Part shown: piece by piece, positions 12,301 to 23,749 of the stretch
Layout: the number at the start of each line of letters is the position of its first letter
Numbering within the stretch: the stretch's first letter is position 1
Assembly (NCBI GenBank): GCA_036924285.1
Contig: JAYKYS010000087.1
Coordinates: 1-64,000 of the forward strand
Direction of reading: 5' to 3'
Source: Asterella californica
Lineage: Eukaryota; Streptophyta; Marchantiopsida; Marchantiales; Aytoniaceae
DNA length: 64,000 bases
Translations under genes and position numbers: made by a program
The notes under the pieces: model-generated
What the model was told of the DNA's origin: nothing
The model's input: the letters and a program-made list of their open reading frames with translations, nothing else
Databases searched by the model: none

Positions 12301-12950
12301 ACCAAACAGAGAGCCTCATAGTTGACTGGTGACAGACTGTGTCAAACTGAAAAGCAGAATGTCTCAAGCTGAAATCATGTGTCTACGGCCGGGTAAGTCG
12401 CTTGTGTGGCAACACAAACGGTCTGCAATGCTTTGTGATGATGCTCGGCAAGCATGTCACAGTACTTGTCATAAAGTTTGAGATTATGTATGTACTGCAT
12501 ATGCAACTAGTCATGCATAGTCTTCTGCATCAAGAAAGCAACTAGCAAACTTCCTAATAAGTCAGACAGTGTGTCTCAGAAAAAGACAGCTTGTGTTGGG
12601 ATGCAACATTGAAAAGAATAATTCAGGCTAGCCTTTGCCTTTCTATTGCTCGAGTTCTACAGAGATGCACCTGACCAGCTTGGATCTGCTCTGCAGACCC
12701 AGTTTGGGGACAAAGGCCACATGGCTAGCGCTGTCCCACCTAACGCATGGCCTTGACTTGTGGATGCACACACTGCAGCATTGCAACAGAAGGTTACTGC
12801 AAGCATATGTTTGGCTAAAGCAGAAGTGGCAGTATCCTCCGCAGTGCAAAAGCAGGTGAGTTCTGCAGTCACAATCCTGACTGACTATTGATGTGATGAG
12901 TATATGAGTGCCTGCTTCCAGTGTGTTAGCAAGCACATAAGAATATCATT
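9331..12950. repeat. gene-free AT-rich region rich in the TGTCT-N7-AGACA motif
   Basis: No gene can be supported across 3.6 kb. The region is dominated by scattered copies of the 17-nt interrupted palindrome TGTCTCARARTYAGACA and its decayed relatives. Exact arm pairs with a 7-nt loop occur at 10090-10106, 11020-11036, 11060-11076 and around 11974. Longer dispersed similarity is also present: the segment with GATCACAAACAACCTGCAA occurs near 10893 and again near 12109, and GTGATGTGTTGAGTCCACTC near 10980 and 12190. The short open frames (60-106 codons) have no features. Confidence 0.7.
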
Positions 12951-12974
12951 ATGACAGTATGCATACTCAGTACC

Positions 12975-13830
12975 ATGGTGGAGCACAAGTGCAACAAATG
13001 CAAATACCTTGCACCAGACAAGGCTGCCCTAGTGCAACATTTACAGCGCAAAACTCCTTGTGACGAAGGCAAATACCTATGTAGAAACTGTGCCAAACCT
13101 ATGAAAAGCAAAGAAACTCTGCGAAATCACGAGAAGACTTGCAAGGGTCTCAGGAAGACTAGAGAGGAGCTGCGGCTGGACAACACAGGTTTGCAAACTC
13201 AAATAAGCATGCAAGCAGATGCAAGCAACCAAGAAATGGCAGTTGCTAGCAACGCTTCTGTTTTGGCTATCAAATCAGTGTATGACATCATGAGTCAACC
13301 TCACAAGGAGTATGATGCCAGTAAGCTTGTACTTCACCAAGCAGTGGGATCAGAAAACACATCGCACCTGAAGGGCTCTAGCCTCAGCATGGTTCCACAA
13401 CCTGACACCGGGCATTGATAAGCTTGTAAAATGGTTTTGGTTGCTTCGTGGGCGCGAACATCCCGAGAATCACAACATACTACTACCGCCAGGGGACCCA
13501 AGCATTGCATTGATATGCCGGAAAGGAAACTGGCAGTCCTGCAACTCAGACAAAGCTTTGTTTGAAGTGTATTCTTCGGACGCGGTGGCACTATATGACA
13601 AGATGGGAAGCGGGTCCAGTGATTCTGCAGAGATTCGCAACTTCAGGAAGGAATTCGTGTTGCACAAGGTCATGGCAGGCATGAATGCTGAAGGATGCGA
13701 AAGCGTCATGTTTAAAACTTGGAAACAAGCTATCACAACAGACTTGTGTGAAATGACATTGGAGCTGTATGGTCAAGAGGTTGCCAGCACTGTGGACTAC
13801 AGCCAACAACAAGCATATCTCTCAGACCCC
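12975..13830 (+). pseudogene. broken copy A of the C2HC zinc-finger family
   Basis: The ATG at 12975 opens a frame closely matching the intact copy at 17495: two Cys/His fingers (CNKC with HLQRKTPC, then CRNCAKPM with HEKTC), a short coiled-coil segment (REELRLDN) and the SQPHKEYDASKL block. After LKGSSLS near 13380-13390 the frame is lost. The homologous remainder (LVKWFWLLRG, HPENHNILL, ALFEVYSSD, ELYGQEV) continues in another frame from about 13420. The gene ends inside the first unit of the 13827-14660 repeat, which supplies its stop codon and truncates the C-terminal coiled-coil tail present in copy B. This is therefore a frameshifted, 3'-truncated paralogue. Confidence 0.75.
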
Positions 13831-14660
13831 TAGCATAAGCAACATATTCAGCGGCACCCTATAACATATGAACTAAATCTTCTTACTTTGGTGACAATAT
13901 ATGACATAAATTGTAGTTCGAAATATTTGATACAGAATGAATAGAGAACTTTGAAATTCTTTGACACAAACTTGTTTCATCAAGACTTGTTTTCTTCGAC
14001 AGAAGTGAGTCCCGGTTGATGCTTTCTACAATCTCTCAAAGCCCGTAAAAATATTACGGGCCCAGGATGAATTTCGAAGCTGGAAGTTCAGACCCCTAGC
14101 ATAAGCGACGTATACAACGGAACCCTACATTTTATGAACTAAATCTTCTTATTTTGGTGACAATATATGACATAAATTGTAGTTCTAAATATTTGATACA
14201 GAATGAATAGAGAACTTTGAAATTCTTTCACAGAAACTTGCGGGAAAACTTTGCGGCACAGCAAACTTCACCAACCTCACATACCTTATGTTTCATCAAG
14301 ACTTGTTTTCTTCAACAGAAGTGAGTCCCGGTTGATGCCATCTACAATCTGTCAACGCCCGTAAAAAATTACGGGTCCAGAATGAGTTTCGAAGCTGGAA
14401 GTAAGGCCCCTAGCATAAGCGACGTATTCAACGGCACCCTACAATTTATGAACTAAATCTTCTTATTTTGATGACAATATATGACATAAATTGTAGTTCT
14501 AAATATTTGATTCAGAATGAATAGAGATCTTTGAAATTCTTTGACACAAACTTGCGGAAATCGTTGCGGCACAGCAAACTTCACCAACCTCACATAACTT
14601 ATGTTTCATCAAGACTTGTTTTCTTTTACAGAAGTGAGTCCCGGTTGATGCTTTCTACAA
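13827..14660. repeat. three tandem ~270-315-bp units
   Basis: Units begin with CCCCTAGCATAAG at 13827, 14093 and 14407 and share long AT-rich blocks (for example GACATAAATTGTAGTTC). The unit contains a hairpin: GCCCGTAA and TTACGGGC separated by AAATA at 14041-14061, and CCCGTAA/TTACGGG with a 4-nt spacer at 14358-14375. The same TTACGGGC half-site occurs throughout the unrelated-looking 185-bp repeats downstream. The first unit overlaps the 3' end of the zinc-finger pseudogene. Confidence 0.85.
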
Positions 14661-14673
14661 TCTGTCAAAGCCC

Positions 14674-15440
14674 TGTCTCAAAGTCAGACAATCTGCTCAT
14701 TGACATTCTTGACAAAAGATGAGAGAGCTTGCATGCAATCTTGTTACGGGCGTCTTGGCAGTAATCTCGTGTGAGGCATGTCTCAAGATCAGACAGTATG
14801 TCTCGAAGTTGGACAGCCTGTCTCAAAATTAGACATTCTGGCTCATTGATTGACTTGACGAAATATGAGAGAGCTTGCACGCAATCTTGTAACAAGCGTC
14901 TTGGCAGTGATCTTGTGTGAGGCATGTCTCAAGACCAGACAGTATGTCTCGAAGTTGGACAGCCTGTCTGCAAGTTAGACATTCTATCTAACGATTGTCT
15001 TGACAGAACATGAGAGAGCTTGCAGGCAATTGTTACGGGCATCTTGGCAGTGAGTTTGTGTGAAGTATGACTCAACATCAGACAAAATGTCTCAGAGTTG
15101 AACAACATGACTCAAAGTCAGACATTCTGGCTCACTGATTGTCTTGACAAAACATGAGAGAGCTTGCAGGCAATCTTGTTACGGGCGTCTTGGCAGTGAT
15201 CGTGTGTGAAGTATGTCTCAAGATCAGACAGTATGTCTCGAAGTTGGACAGCCTGTCTCAAAGTTGGACGATCTGCTCACTAGTATTTTGACAAAAGATG
15301 AAAGAGCCTGCATGCAATCTTGTTACGGGCGTCTTGGGAGTGATCTTGTGTGGAGTGTATCTCAAGATTAAACAGTATGTCTCGAAGTTGGACAACCTGT
15401 CTCAAAGTTAGACATTCTGGCTCACTGATTGTCTTGAGAC
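14674..15440. repeat. ~145-bp tandem repeats, about five copies
   Basis: The block containing CAAGATCAGACAGTATGTCT recurs at roughly 14781, 14930, 15075 (diverged), 15218 and 15360. Each copy is followed by GTTGGACAGCCTGTC, a GAGAGAGCTTGC segment and TTACGGGCGTCTTGGCAGTG or variants. The unit incorporates two to three copies of the TGTCT-N7-AGACA palindrome, so it appears to be built from the smaller motif of the preceding region. No coding potential is seen. Confidence 0.8.
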
Positions 15441-15689
15441 AAGACTGAACACAGCTCTACAGCTCTACTTTGGTAGGCTCAGGCCATTACGTTTTTCAAC
15501 TAGCAACTGTGTTGAAGAGGCTCACCTGGCCAGTGTGGACCTCCCAACAGTCTGCTCTTTTGGAGACAGGTCCATTTGGCAGTCATTGTGCATCTGTCCT
15601 ATGTCTCGGTTGCTTGTCTTGGTCTTGGACCTATATAGTCTGCTTGCCGGATTGTCTGGCCATGCGTCTTGTCCTGCAGTCCACAGCTG

Positions 15690-16560
15690 TTGGTAACAGA
15701 TGGCCCACAAATGTTTTGCCGCATCTGCAACATACTGATCTTATATGCAAGAACCCCACATCTTGTTAACTAAATATCATGGTCATGTTGATAACTTACG
15801 AGGTAATGCATAGGTGCCAATTTTTTGTATTATTATTCTTGCCAGATGACTAAACAGATGGCACGCAATCTTCTTACGGGCTTGCTTGTGCGGGTCCGCA
15901 GATGGCCCACAATGTTTTGCCACATCTGCAGCACATTGATCAATATTCAAGAACCCGACATTTTATTCACTAAATACTAAGGTCATATTGATAATTTAGG
16001 AGGTAGAATATAGGCCCCATTTCTTTTGCAATAATATTCTGACAGATGGCACGCAATCTTCTTACGGGCTTGCTTGTGCAAGTTCACAGATGGCCCACAA
16101 GGTTTTGCCGCATCTGCAAACATTGATCCATACGCAAAAACCCGACATTTTATAAACTAAATACTAAGGTCATGTTGATAATTTAGGAGGTAAAACATAG
16201 GTGCCATTCTTTTGCTCTAATATTCTTGAAAGATGACTAGACAGATGGCACGCAATCTTCTTACGGGCTTGCTTGTGCGGGTCCACAGAAGGCCCACAAT
16301 GTTTTGCTAACATCTGCAGCACGTTGATGTATATGCAAGAACCCGACATTTTATAAACTAAATATTAAGGTCATATTGATAATTTAGGAGGTAAACTATA
16401 GGTGCCAATTTTTTTGCATTAACTTTCTTGACAGATGACTTGACAGATGGCATGCAATCTTCTTACGGGCTTGCTTGTTCGGGTTCAGAAATGGCCCACA
16501 ATGTTTCGCTGCATCTTCAACACATTATGTGCCCGCAATCTTCTTACAAGTTTGCTTGAA
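15690..16560. repeat. ~185-200-bp tandem repeat family
   Basis: About five units share, in order, GATGGCCCACAATGTTTTGC, a GCAAGAACCC segment, TAAACTAAATATTAAGGTCA, a TAGGAGGTAAAACATAGGTG segment, TTCTTGACAGATGACT and CAATCTTCTTACGGGCTTGC. The last block recurs near 15868, 16056, 16255 and 16455. Further diverged units are dispersed at 18720-22440. I see no gene in this stretch or in 16560-17494, apart from the 5' flank of the zinc-finger gene. Confidence 0.85.
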
Positions 16561-17494
16561 GTTGATCTTTTGTATATTGTTTCTCAAGATCAGACTGTCT
16601 GTTGCAAAGTCAGACAGTCTGTCTCAATATTACACATCCTGACCTATACTAAGTCTTGCCCTGCATATCTGGTTCCACAACTGTGTGTGAAGAATGTTAT
16701 GCATTCGGGCCAGCCTGTCTCAAGAAGACACATCGGCAGAATCTTCACAAGCTAGTCTGGAAGCAGGAAGTAATAAAAAGACTTGACAACAACATACCAG
16801 CGGAATCTTGAGAAGCTAGCCCATTGTGTGTGGAGAGATTGTGCCTGCCGGCTAGCAAGTGAGCTTTCACAGTTGTGATCCAAATCTTGGGGTACTCTTG
16901 TTGCCTTAAGAACATGTGTACACTCTGTCTCAAAATTAGACAGTCTGTCTTGTCCGGAATCATGTGGAGTTAAGTCAACCGCACAGAAGACTAAGATTCT
17001 GCAAGAAGTCTCCCAATTCGGAGAGCCACAGCCCCTTGGATACGCTTATCAGCAAAAAGTTTAGAGTTTTCTTTTCTCCATGCTCACACTCACAATGGCT
17101 TTATCAACATCTGCAATGCAGAACTAATGAATCCGGCAGATTCAGGTCATCATGTTGCTTTCAACTGCAAAAGTGTTAAAGGATCACCTGGCCAGTCTGG
17201 ACCTCTTAGCAGTCTAGTGTCTGGAAAGGCGCCCTTTGGCTGTTGCTACCCGAAGTCTGTCTGGAGGGTGCAAGCTGGAACAACGGTGTTCGGATGAGCA
17301 CGCTGCAAAAGGAAAAGTAGTGTGTCATTGGATTCTTGACAATCAACAAGGAAGCTCCCACCCACTTGGAAGTGACTGCAACAATCAAGACAAAATCTGG
17401 CCAGCAACTTCTGACAATACAGCCGTGTGAACAGCAGCATCCGCCCGTAAAAGCATATAAGAAGATCAACTTGGTAGTATGTACAGTGAACAGC

Positions 17495-18469
17495 ATGGTG
17501 GAAGACCTAGAGAGATGCGACAAATGCAGTTTCATTGGGAATAAAGCTGCAATGGAGCAACATCGCAAGCGGAAAACTCCATGCGACGCTGGCCAGTATT
17601 TTTGCAGGAAGAAATGTGGCAAACCCCTGAAAAGTGCTGACACTCGGCGCAACCATGAGAAGACCTGCCAGGGTGTTCAAGCAACCCGTGAGGAGCTGCA
17701 GATGGACAACACAGCCTTACAAGCTCAATTGACCAACCAGGTTGAGACAAGCAACCAGCACATGGCAGTCGCCAGCAGCGCATCGGTTTCAGCTGTCAAA
17801 GCGGTTTGTGATATCATGAGCAAACCTCACAAGGAGTTTGACGCCAGCAAGCTTGCGGTCCACCAACCAGTAGGAAAGGAAACCACCAAGCACTTGAAGG
17901 GCTCTAGCCTCAGTCAACACTTCCTCAACTTGACGCCAGGCATTGACAAGCTGGTGAAATGGTTTTGGTTGCTTCGCGGGCAGGACCACCCAGAAAATCA
18001 CAACATACTATTGGTGCCGGGTGACCCAAAACATGCATTAATATGCCGCGAGGGAGGCTGGCAAACCTGCGATACAGATGAAGCTTTGTTTGAGGTATTC
18101 TCCAAAGACGTTACTATGTTATACGACAAGTTGGGAAGCGAACTCTGCGAGTATGAACAGATCCATGATTTCAAATTTGAGTACTTGACACACAAAGTAA
18201 TGGCCGATATGACTTCTGAGAACCGCAATAGCACCATATTCAAGTCGTGGCAACAGTCTATCACTGCCGATTTGTCTCACATGACAATGGAACTGTACGG
18301 TCAAGAGGTGCCCAGCAGCGCAGCTTACAGTTGCCAACAAGCATACGACTCAAACTTGCAGGAGATGGAGCGAATCCAGCAAGAAGTGAAGCAACTACTA
18401 CATAGGTTGGCAGTTCTGGGTCAAGCAAACAGAACACTCTTTATGCAAAATAGCAACACTGGTGTGTAG
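17495..18469 (+). CDS. C2HC zinc-finger protein, virus-like (copy B, intact, 324 aa)
   Basis: This intact single-exon ORF starts at the ATG matching the conserved MVE start of copy A; the open frame extends further upstream but without an ATG. Two small zinc fingers come first: Cys8, Cys11, His23 and Cys30 (ending in KRKTPC), then Cys37, Cys41, His54 and Cys58. A short coiled coil follows (about 63-85). The C-terminal half carries LVKWFWLLRG, HPENHN at 165-170, then a GGW...DEALFEVF segment, and ends in a predicted coiled coil (about 290-315). Finger modules ending RKTPC joined to an HPENHN domain are, from memory, characteristic of zinc-finger proteins of nucleocytoplasmic large DNA viruses (MSV199-like or similar); that family label needs a search. 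It probably binds DNA or RNA. It is flanked by repeats, with two damaged paralogues in this window, and downstream carries a fragment of the ORF found at 24617. Confidence 0.7.
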   Translation: MVEDLERCDKCSFIGNKAAMEQHRKRKTPCDAGQYFCRKKCGKPLKSADTRRNHEKTCQGVQATREELQMDNTALQAQLTNQVETSNQHMAVASSASVSAVKAVCDIMSKPHKEFDASKLAVHQPVGKETTKHLKGSSLSQHFLNLTPGIDKLVKWFWLLRGQDHPENHNILLVPGDPKHALICREGGWQTCDTDEALFEVFSKDVTMLYDKLGSELCEYEQIHDFKFEYLTHKVMADMTSENRNSTIFKSWQQSITADLSHMTMELYGQEVPSSAAYSCQQAYDSNLQEMERIQQEVKQLLHRLAVLGQANRTLFMQNSNTGV

Positions 18470-18587
18470 AACTTGAATTCAAAACATGAAAACAATATTG
18501 CCTGATACTTTGAGCCCTAGTTGCCCGGACATAAGGGGTGCTTCCACCGGGCATTGATACCACCATCAACTGAGTTGACTAGCCAGC

Positions 18588-18660
18588 CAAAATGCACAGG
18601 CTTGCTTCATATCAGCTGCTGTTGGGTTGCCAGATTTTGAACACAGATACATGTCTTGTC
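18588..18660 (-). pseudogene. fragment of the 3' end of the ORF at 24617
   Basis: The DNA from about 18588 to 18660 matches the sequence around the stop codon and last ~15 codons of the minus-strand ORF at 24617-25333 (shared stretches include CTAGCCAGCCAAAA and GGTTGCCAGATTTTGAA). The sequence between it and the zinc-finger stop at 18469 also matches 24523-24616. So zinc-finger gene plus convergent ORF formed one block that was duplicated, and at this site the convergent ORF has been lost except for its end. Confidence 0.75.
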
Positions 18661-18719
18661 TTCGCACTGAACAACAGCTGTCTCAAAGCCGGCATGAGTG
18701 TACACGCTAGTCCACTGAG

Positions 18720-21700
18720 TGTTCAAGTCCCACAATGTTTTGCCATCTACAACAAAGCGGTCAATATGCAAGGACCCCACATTTTACAAACTAGATTATG
18801 AGGTCGTATTGACAAATTAGGATGTCAAATATAGGTGCATATTATTTTGTCATTAGTATCCTTGACAGATAGCTAGACAGATGGGCCGCCATCTCTTTAA
18901 GGGGTTGCTTGTGCGGTATTGCAGATGGGCCGCAATCTATTTACGGGCTTGCTTGCATGGGGTTATAGATTTATGTAAAAGTCTCAAATCTGGACATTCT
19001 TCGACGTTCTGTCTTGAAAGTGGACAGCGGCTGTCTCAAAGTTGGCAGGCGTTTATATGCCAGTCCGTGAGTGCTCAAGTTCTACAAAGTTTTTGCCCCA
19101 TCTACAACAAATTGATCTATATGCAACAGTGTCACAAATTATATACTACGTGTTAAGGTTTTATTGACAATTTAGAATGTAAAACATGGGTGCATTATTT
19201 GTTTGCACTAGAAATTGTGACAGATGACTAGACAGATGGCCCGCAATATTATTGCGGGATTGCTTGTGTGGGATCATAGATGGCCCAAACTCTACTAACA
19301 GGCTTGCTTGTGTAGGATCACAGATGGCCTGCAACCATGTTACTGATTATGTATTTCCGTAAAGTTTGTCTGAAAATTGTGTAAAATGTGAACCTTCCAG
19401 AACATTGTCTTGAACCTGGTAAGCCTCAAAGTTGGCAGCAGTGTATATGCCACTGAGTGCTCAAACCCCACAATGAATGGCCACATCTGCACCTGTGGCC
19501 CAGTGACGGCAAGCCGCAACCTCCGTGAGTGAACACTTACGCAACAATTACTCAATGCGGGACCGCATCAGCGGGCTGTCACAAAAGATGCAATTCATAG
19601 TACAGATTTATATCTAAACTCTAAGAACTCCAAGACAGCTGTGATACCAGTGATGGATTACTGGTATCAGTTGTGTGGTCACGCAAAGGCAGCTCTGCGG
19701 TGTCAGAGGCACACCTGCTTGTGCAGGGCAGCCAGGATTACTAATATGGTGGTCAAGAGAACCACATAAGGCATCAGTCACAAACAACAACCATACAAAC
19801 AGTTCAGCACTTCATCTCACCTCTCAGACAGCTTCAAATACACAACGAACTTCCACAAGCCGGACAACTCCTGGCCACAACCTTCAGCGCCGTTCTGTGT
19901 GACAAACGCCTGTCATTGTCATCAACTGGCTCCTCAGTCCTAGACCTCTGTTACCTTGAAGTGTGTTCTCCAGTGAGCGCATGCCAAACTTGTCTCTGCA
20001 CACATTGAAACTTAATTCAGATTAACTCAGAAAAATGGTACTTGACAGTTTTATGAGGAAGTTTGTGACTGCATCCGGACTAGCATGACTTTTTGACAAT
20101 TGTGTGCCGAGTCTTGCAGTCTTGTGGCCCCACGGGAAACTTTTTGTTGCCTAAGTCATTGAGGATGTCCATGCTGTCGCTGTTGGTTCAATGTCAACTC
20201 TGCAAGTGATCAACCAAATGTTGAGTGTCGGCAGAATTTCATTTTGGCCACATCGGATTTGGTCTCAATGGCAGTCAACAGATGGCTAGACAGATGGACC
20301 GCAATCTCGTTACGGGTTGCTTGTGTGGATTTATAAGATTCCGTAAGTTTTGTAACAAAGATGCCGATGTTTTGCCACATCTACAACAAATTGATCTATC
20401 TACAAGAACTCCGCATTTTGTGCACTAATATTGAGGCTTTATTTACATTTTAGGATGTAAAATATAGGTGCATATTTGTTTCATCCTTAGTATCTATCCT
20501 TGACAGATGTTTAGACAGATTGCCCGCAAACTTTTTACGGGCTTGCTTGCGTGGGATCACAGATGGCCAACAATCTATTGATTTGCTTGTGTGGGGTCAC
20601 AGATGGCCCGCAATCTTTTTACCGGATTGTCTGGCATCGATCTTGTGTGTAGTGTCTCTCAAAACCAGACAGTATGTCTCGTGCTTCGCCTTGTCCTGCA
20701 TTCCGCTGTTGGTGGAGAGTGCACCCAGGCTCACCTTTGAATGCTCAAAGTTGTGTGACAGTCCCGATCTCTGCAGTTATGGATGTAGAGTTTTGTGCCT
20801 CCGGGCTAGCTTATACACAAATCCACTGAGTGTTCAAGTCCCACAATGTTTGCCACATCTGCATCAACCTGCATACAAGAACCCCACTTTAATTAAAGTA
20901 AATATGAAGGTCTCACTGACAAATTAAATTTTAGATCATAGGTCCTTTGTTTTGCATTAATATTCTTGACAGATGACTAGACAGAAAGCATGCAATCTTA
21001 CGGGCTTGCTTGTGCGGGTTCACAGATGGCCCACAATGTTTTGCCACATCTGCAACACATTGACTATATGCAGGAACCCTACTTTTTTTTAAATTAAATA
21101 TTAAGGTCATATGTATAATTTAGAAGGTAAAACATAAATATTGTTTGCATCAATATTCTTTGACGACATGCAATTTTTTACGGCTTGCTTGAGCGGGGTC
21201 ACAGAAGGCCCGCAATCTTTTTACGGGTTTGCTTGGCATTGATCTGGATAGTCTGACTCAAGATGAGACTGTCTGTTTCCCAGTCAGACAATCAGTCCTG
21301 AAGTCAGACAGTCTGTCTCAGAATCAGACAGTCTGTTGCTGACTCCTGTCCCGCACATCTGGTTCCACAGTCGTTTGTAAAGAATGTTGTGCATCCAGGC
21401 GAGCCTGCGGATGTTCCAAAAGTGGTGTCTTGACTTTTGCAGTAGTGTACGGAGATGTTTTGGTACCTGCCTAGCTTGTGAACATTTCATGATTGTGTTC
21501 TGAGTTTTGCAATACTCTTGCCAGTCCAAAACTAAACTTGTATTGGTGTTTGTGTACAGTCTGTCTCGACATCAAACAGGCACTGGGTTTTGCAAGACCT
21601 CTCCTAGTTAGTCACAGGACATCTTGGCGCTTCGATGGCAAGACGCCCTTTTAAAACGCTTACCATCAGACAAGCTATACTGCTATATGTTTTCTATCTT

Positions 21701-22440
21701 CCACTCATCCCCACGTTGGCTTTCATGACTTCTAGAACGCAGAAATGATTCGGCAGGTTTTCGTCAGCATGTTGCCTCAGCTGCAAAAGTGTTAGATAAG
21801 CTCTTGGGCAGTCTTATGTCCGGAACCTCTTCATGAGCCCACTTGGCCATTACTCACCTGAACAAGTCACATGATGTTGTCGACTGTTTAGTTTTTGGAT
21901 GTGTTGTTGCAGAAGCTTGACCCCATATACATTGCGGGATCGTTGTAAGGTTCTGACCATTGCAGGACCACTGTGGGATCCTGGCAGAAGTGATCTACAT
22001 GCAAGAACCCCATATTTATAAACTAAACATCAAGGTCGTATTGGTAAGTTAGGAACTGAAACATAGGTGCCATTCTTTTTGCATTAATATTCTTGACAGA
22101 TGACTTGACAGATGGCGTGCAACCTTCTTACGGGCTTGCTTGTGCAAGGTTCAGAAACAGCCTACAATGTTTTGCCGCATCTGCAGCACATTGATCTTTA
22201 TGTAAGAACCCCACATTTTGTAAATTGAAAATTAAGGTTGTGTCGATAATTTAGCATGTAAAACATAGGTCCATAAATGTTTTGCATTGATTTTCTTGGT
22301 ACGCTTACTCCTTTCCCATAGACCCCTGTGGGATTTTGGAAGAAGTGATCAATGTGCAAGACCCTCACATTTTGTAAATTAAAATGTTAAGGTGATAGTC
22401 ACAATGTAGCATGTCAAACATAGTAATCCTGCCACACAGA
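18720..22440. repeat. dispersed diverged copies of the 185-bp and other repeats
   Basis: This gene-free stretch is composed largely of diverged units of the 15690-16560 family. CAATCTTTTTACGGG-type cores occur near 18930, 19230, 20300, 20525, 20600, 20995, 21215 and 22130, each with a following AATATTAAGGTC-type block. Also present are relatives of the 343-1143 repeat (19505-19615) and of the 5158-6180 repeat (19737-19990), and TGTCT-N7-AGACA palindromes near 21312. Open frames of up to 135 codons in this stretch consist of repeat sequence and I do not call genes. Confidence 0.75.
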
Positions 22441-22541
22441 TCTTTGCGGGATGGTGACGAATGCAAGACCATAGGAGCTTCCCGTGCAACATGCGTTGTG
22501 CATCCGGGCTAGCCTCCAAAGTCGTGTGATGGTCTTGAGAT

Positions 22542-23335
22542 TTGCTTCAAGAAGGCACGTTGCCTGAAACTTCAGAAGCTAGCCCAGATGCAGGAAATGT
22601 TGAAAAGATTCAAGAAGACACATCGGCGGAATCTTCGCAAGCCAGCCCGGAAGCAGGAAATGTTGGAAAGACTCATGGAATGTTGAAAAAACTTACAAAG
22701 ACAACCCTACCGCATCTACAAAAGCTAGCCCGGAAGCAGAAAATGTTGAAAAGACTCGAGAAGACACACTGGCGGAATACACACAAGCTAGCCCAAAAGC
22801 AAAAAATGTTGAAAAGATTCATGAGAGACACTGGTGGCATTTTCAAGAGCTAGCCTGAAAGCAGGAAATGTTGAAAAGACTTGAGAAGACACATCAGTGA
22901 AGTATAGACAAGCTAGCCTGGAAGCAGAAAATGTTGAAAAGATTCAAGAGACACCGGCTGAATGTTCAAAAGCTAGCCCCGAAGCAGAAAATGTTGAAAA
23001 GACTCGAGAGGACACACTGGCGGGATTTTAACAAGCTAGCCCGGAAGCAGGAAATGTTGGAAAGACTGAAGAAGACACACTGGCGGAATCTTGACAAGCT
23101 AGCCCGGAAGCAGAGAAATGGCTGTGAAAACCTACCGTGGGACTGGTATGGCTTCTGCAGAATCTTCAGAAGCTAGCCCGGAAGCAGGTAATGTTGAAAG
23201 GACTAAACAAGAAACACCAACAGAATCTTCACAAGCTAGCAGGGAATCAGAACAGCATAACCAGCCTCAACAAGGCATGCTGCCGGCATCTTCAAAAGCT
23301 AGCCCGTTGTTGTGTGGAGAGTTTGTGCATCCAGG
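22542..23335. repeat. ~75-bp tandem repeat (about ten units)
   Basis: Units share GCTAGCCCGGAAGCAGGAAA, then ATGTTGAAAAGACT and an AGAAGACACA...GCGGAATCTTCA stretch. The unit contains GCTAGC in nearly every copy. In one frame the unit reads SxASPEAGNVEKTxxxTxAE, acidic and Ser-rich, and an open frame at 22542 holds two such units before the frame drifts. A second array segment at 23118-23335 reads the same way. This could be the remains of a protein repeat or a purely non-coding minisatellite; frame drift between units favours non-coding or decayed. Confidence 0.8.
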
Positions 23336-23749
23336 CTAGCAAGTGAGCATTCACAGTTGTGTTCCAAGTCTTGCTGTCCTCTTGTAGGTCCGCAATCACA
23401 TGTCTCAAGACCAGACACTCAAAACAAGACAGTCTGTTCTGTCCAAAATCTTGTGCATAGTCAACAGACAGATGGTTCAGAGGATGATAAAGGTGACTAA
23501 GGTTCTGTAAGGGCTCTCTGGTTAGTCATGGGACATTTTGGTGCTTTGGCAACCTGTTCGCCCTTTGACACGCTTACCAGCGGTCAGCGTGAAAGCTTTA
23601 CAGTTTTGGGGTACGCTTACCAATGGAATGCTCACACTCACAAAGGCTTTCATGACTTTTGAAATGCAGAACTTACTAACCCGGCGGGTTCAGGTCATCA
23701 TATTGCTTATGCAGAAGTGTTAGAGAGGTTTACCTGGCCACTCTGGACC

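Noticed and set aside
15470..15769. 99-codon open frame on the plus strand
   Set aside because: It runs into the 185-bp repeat family and has no domain-like features.
9660..16960. CRISPR-like array
   Set aside because: The repeated motifs are not separated by unique spacers of constant length, the host is eukaryotic, and no cas-like genes are present.
20520..20927. 135-codon open frame in the repeat field
   Set aside because: It is composed of diverged copies of the 185-bp repeat; relatives of the same DNA elsewhere are not open.
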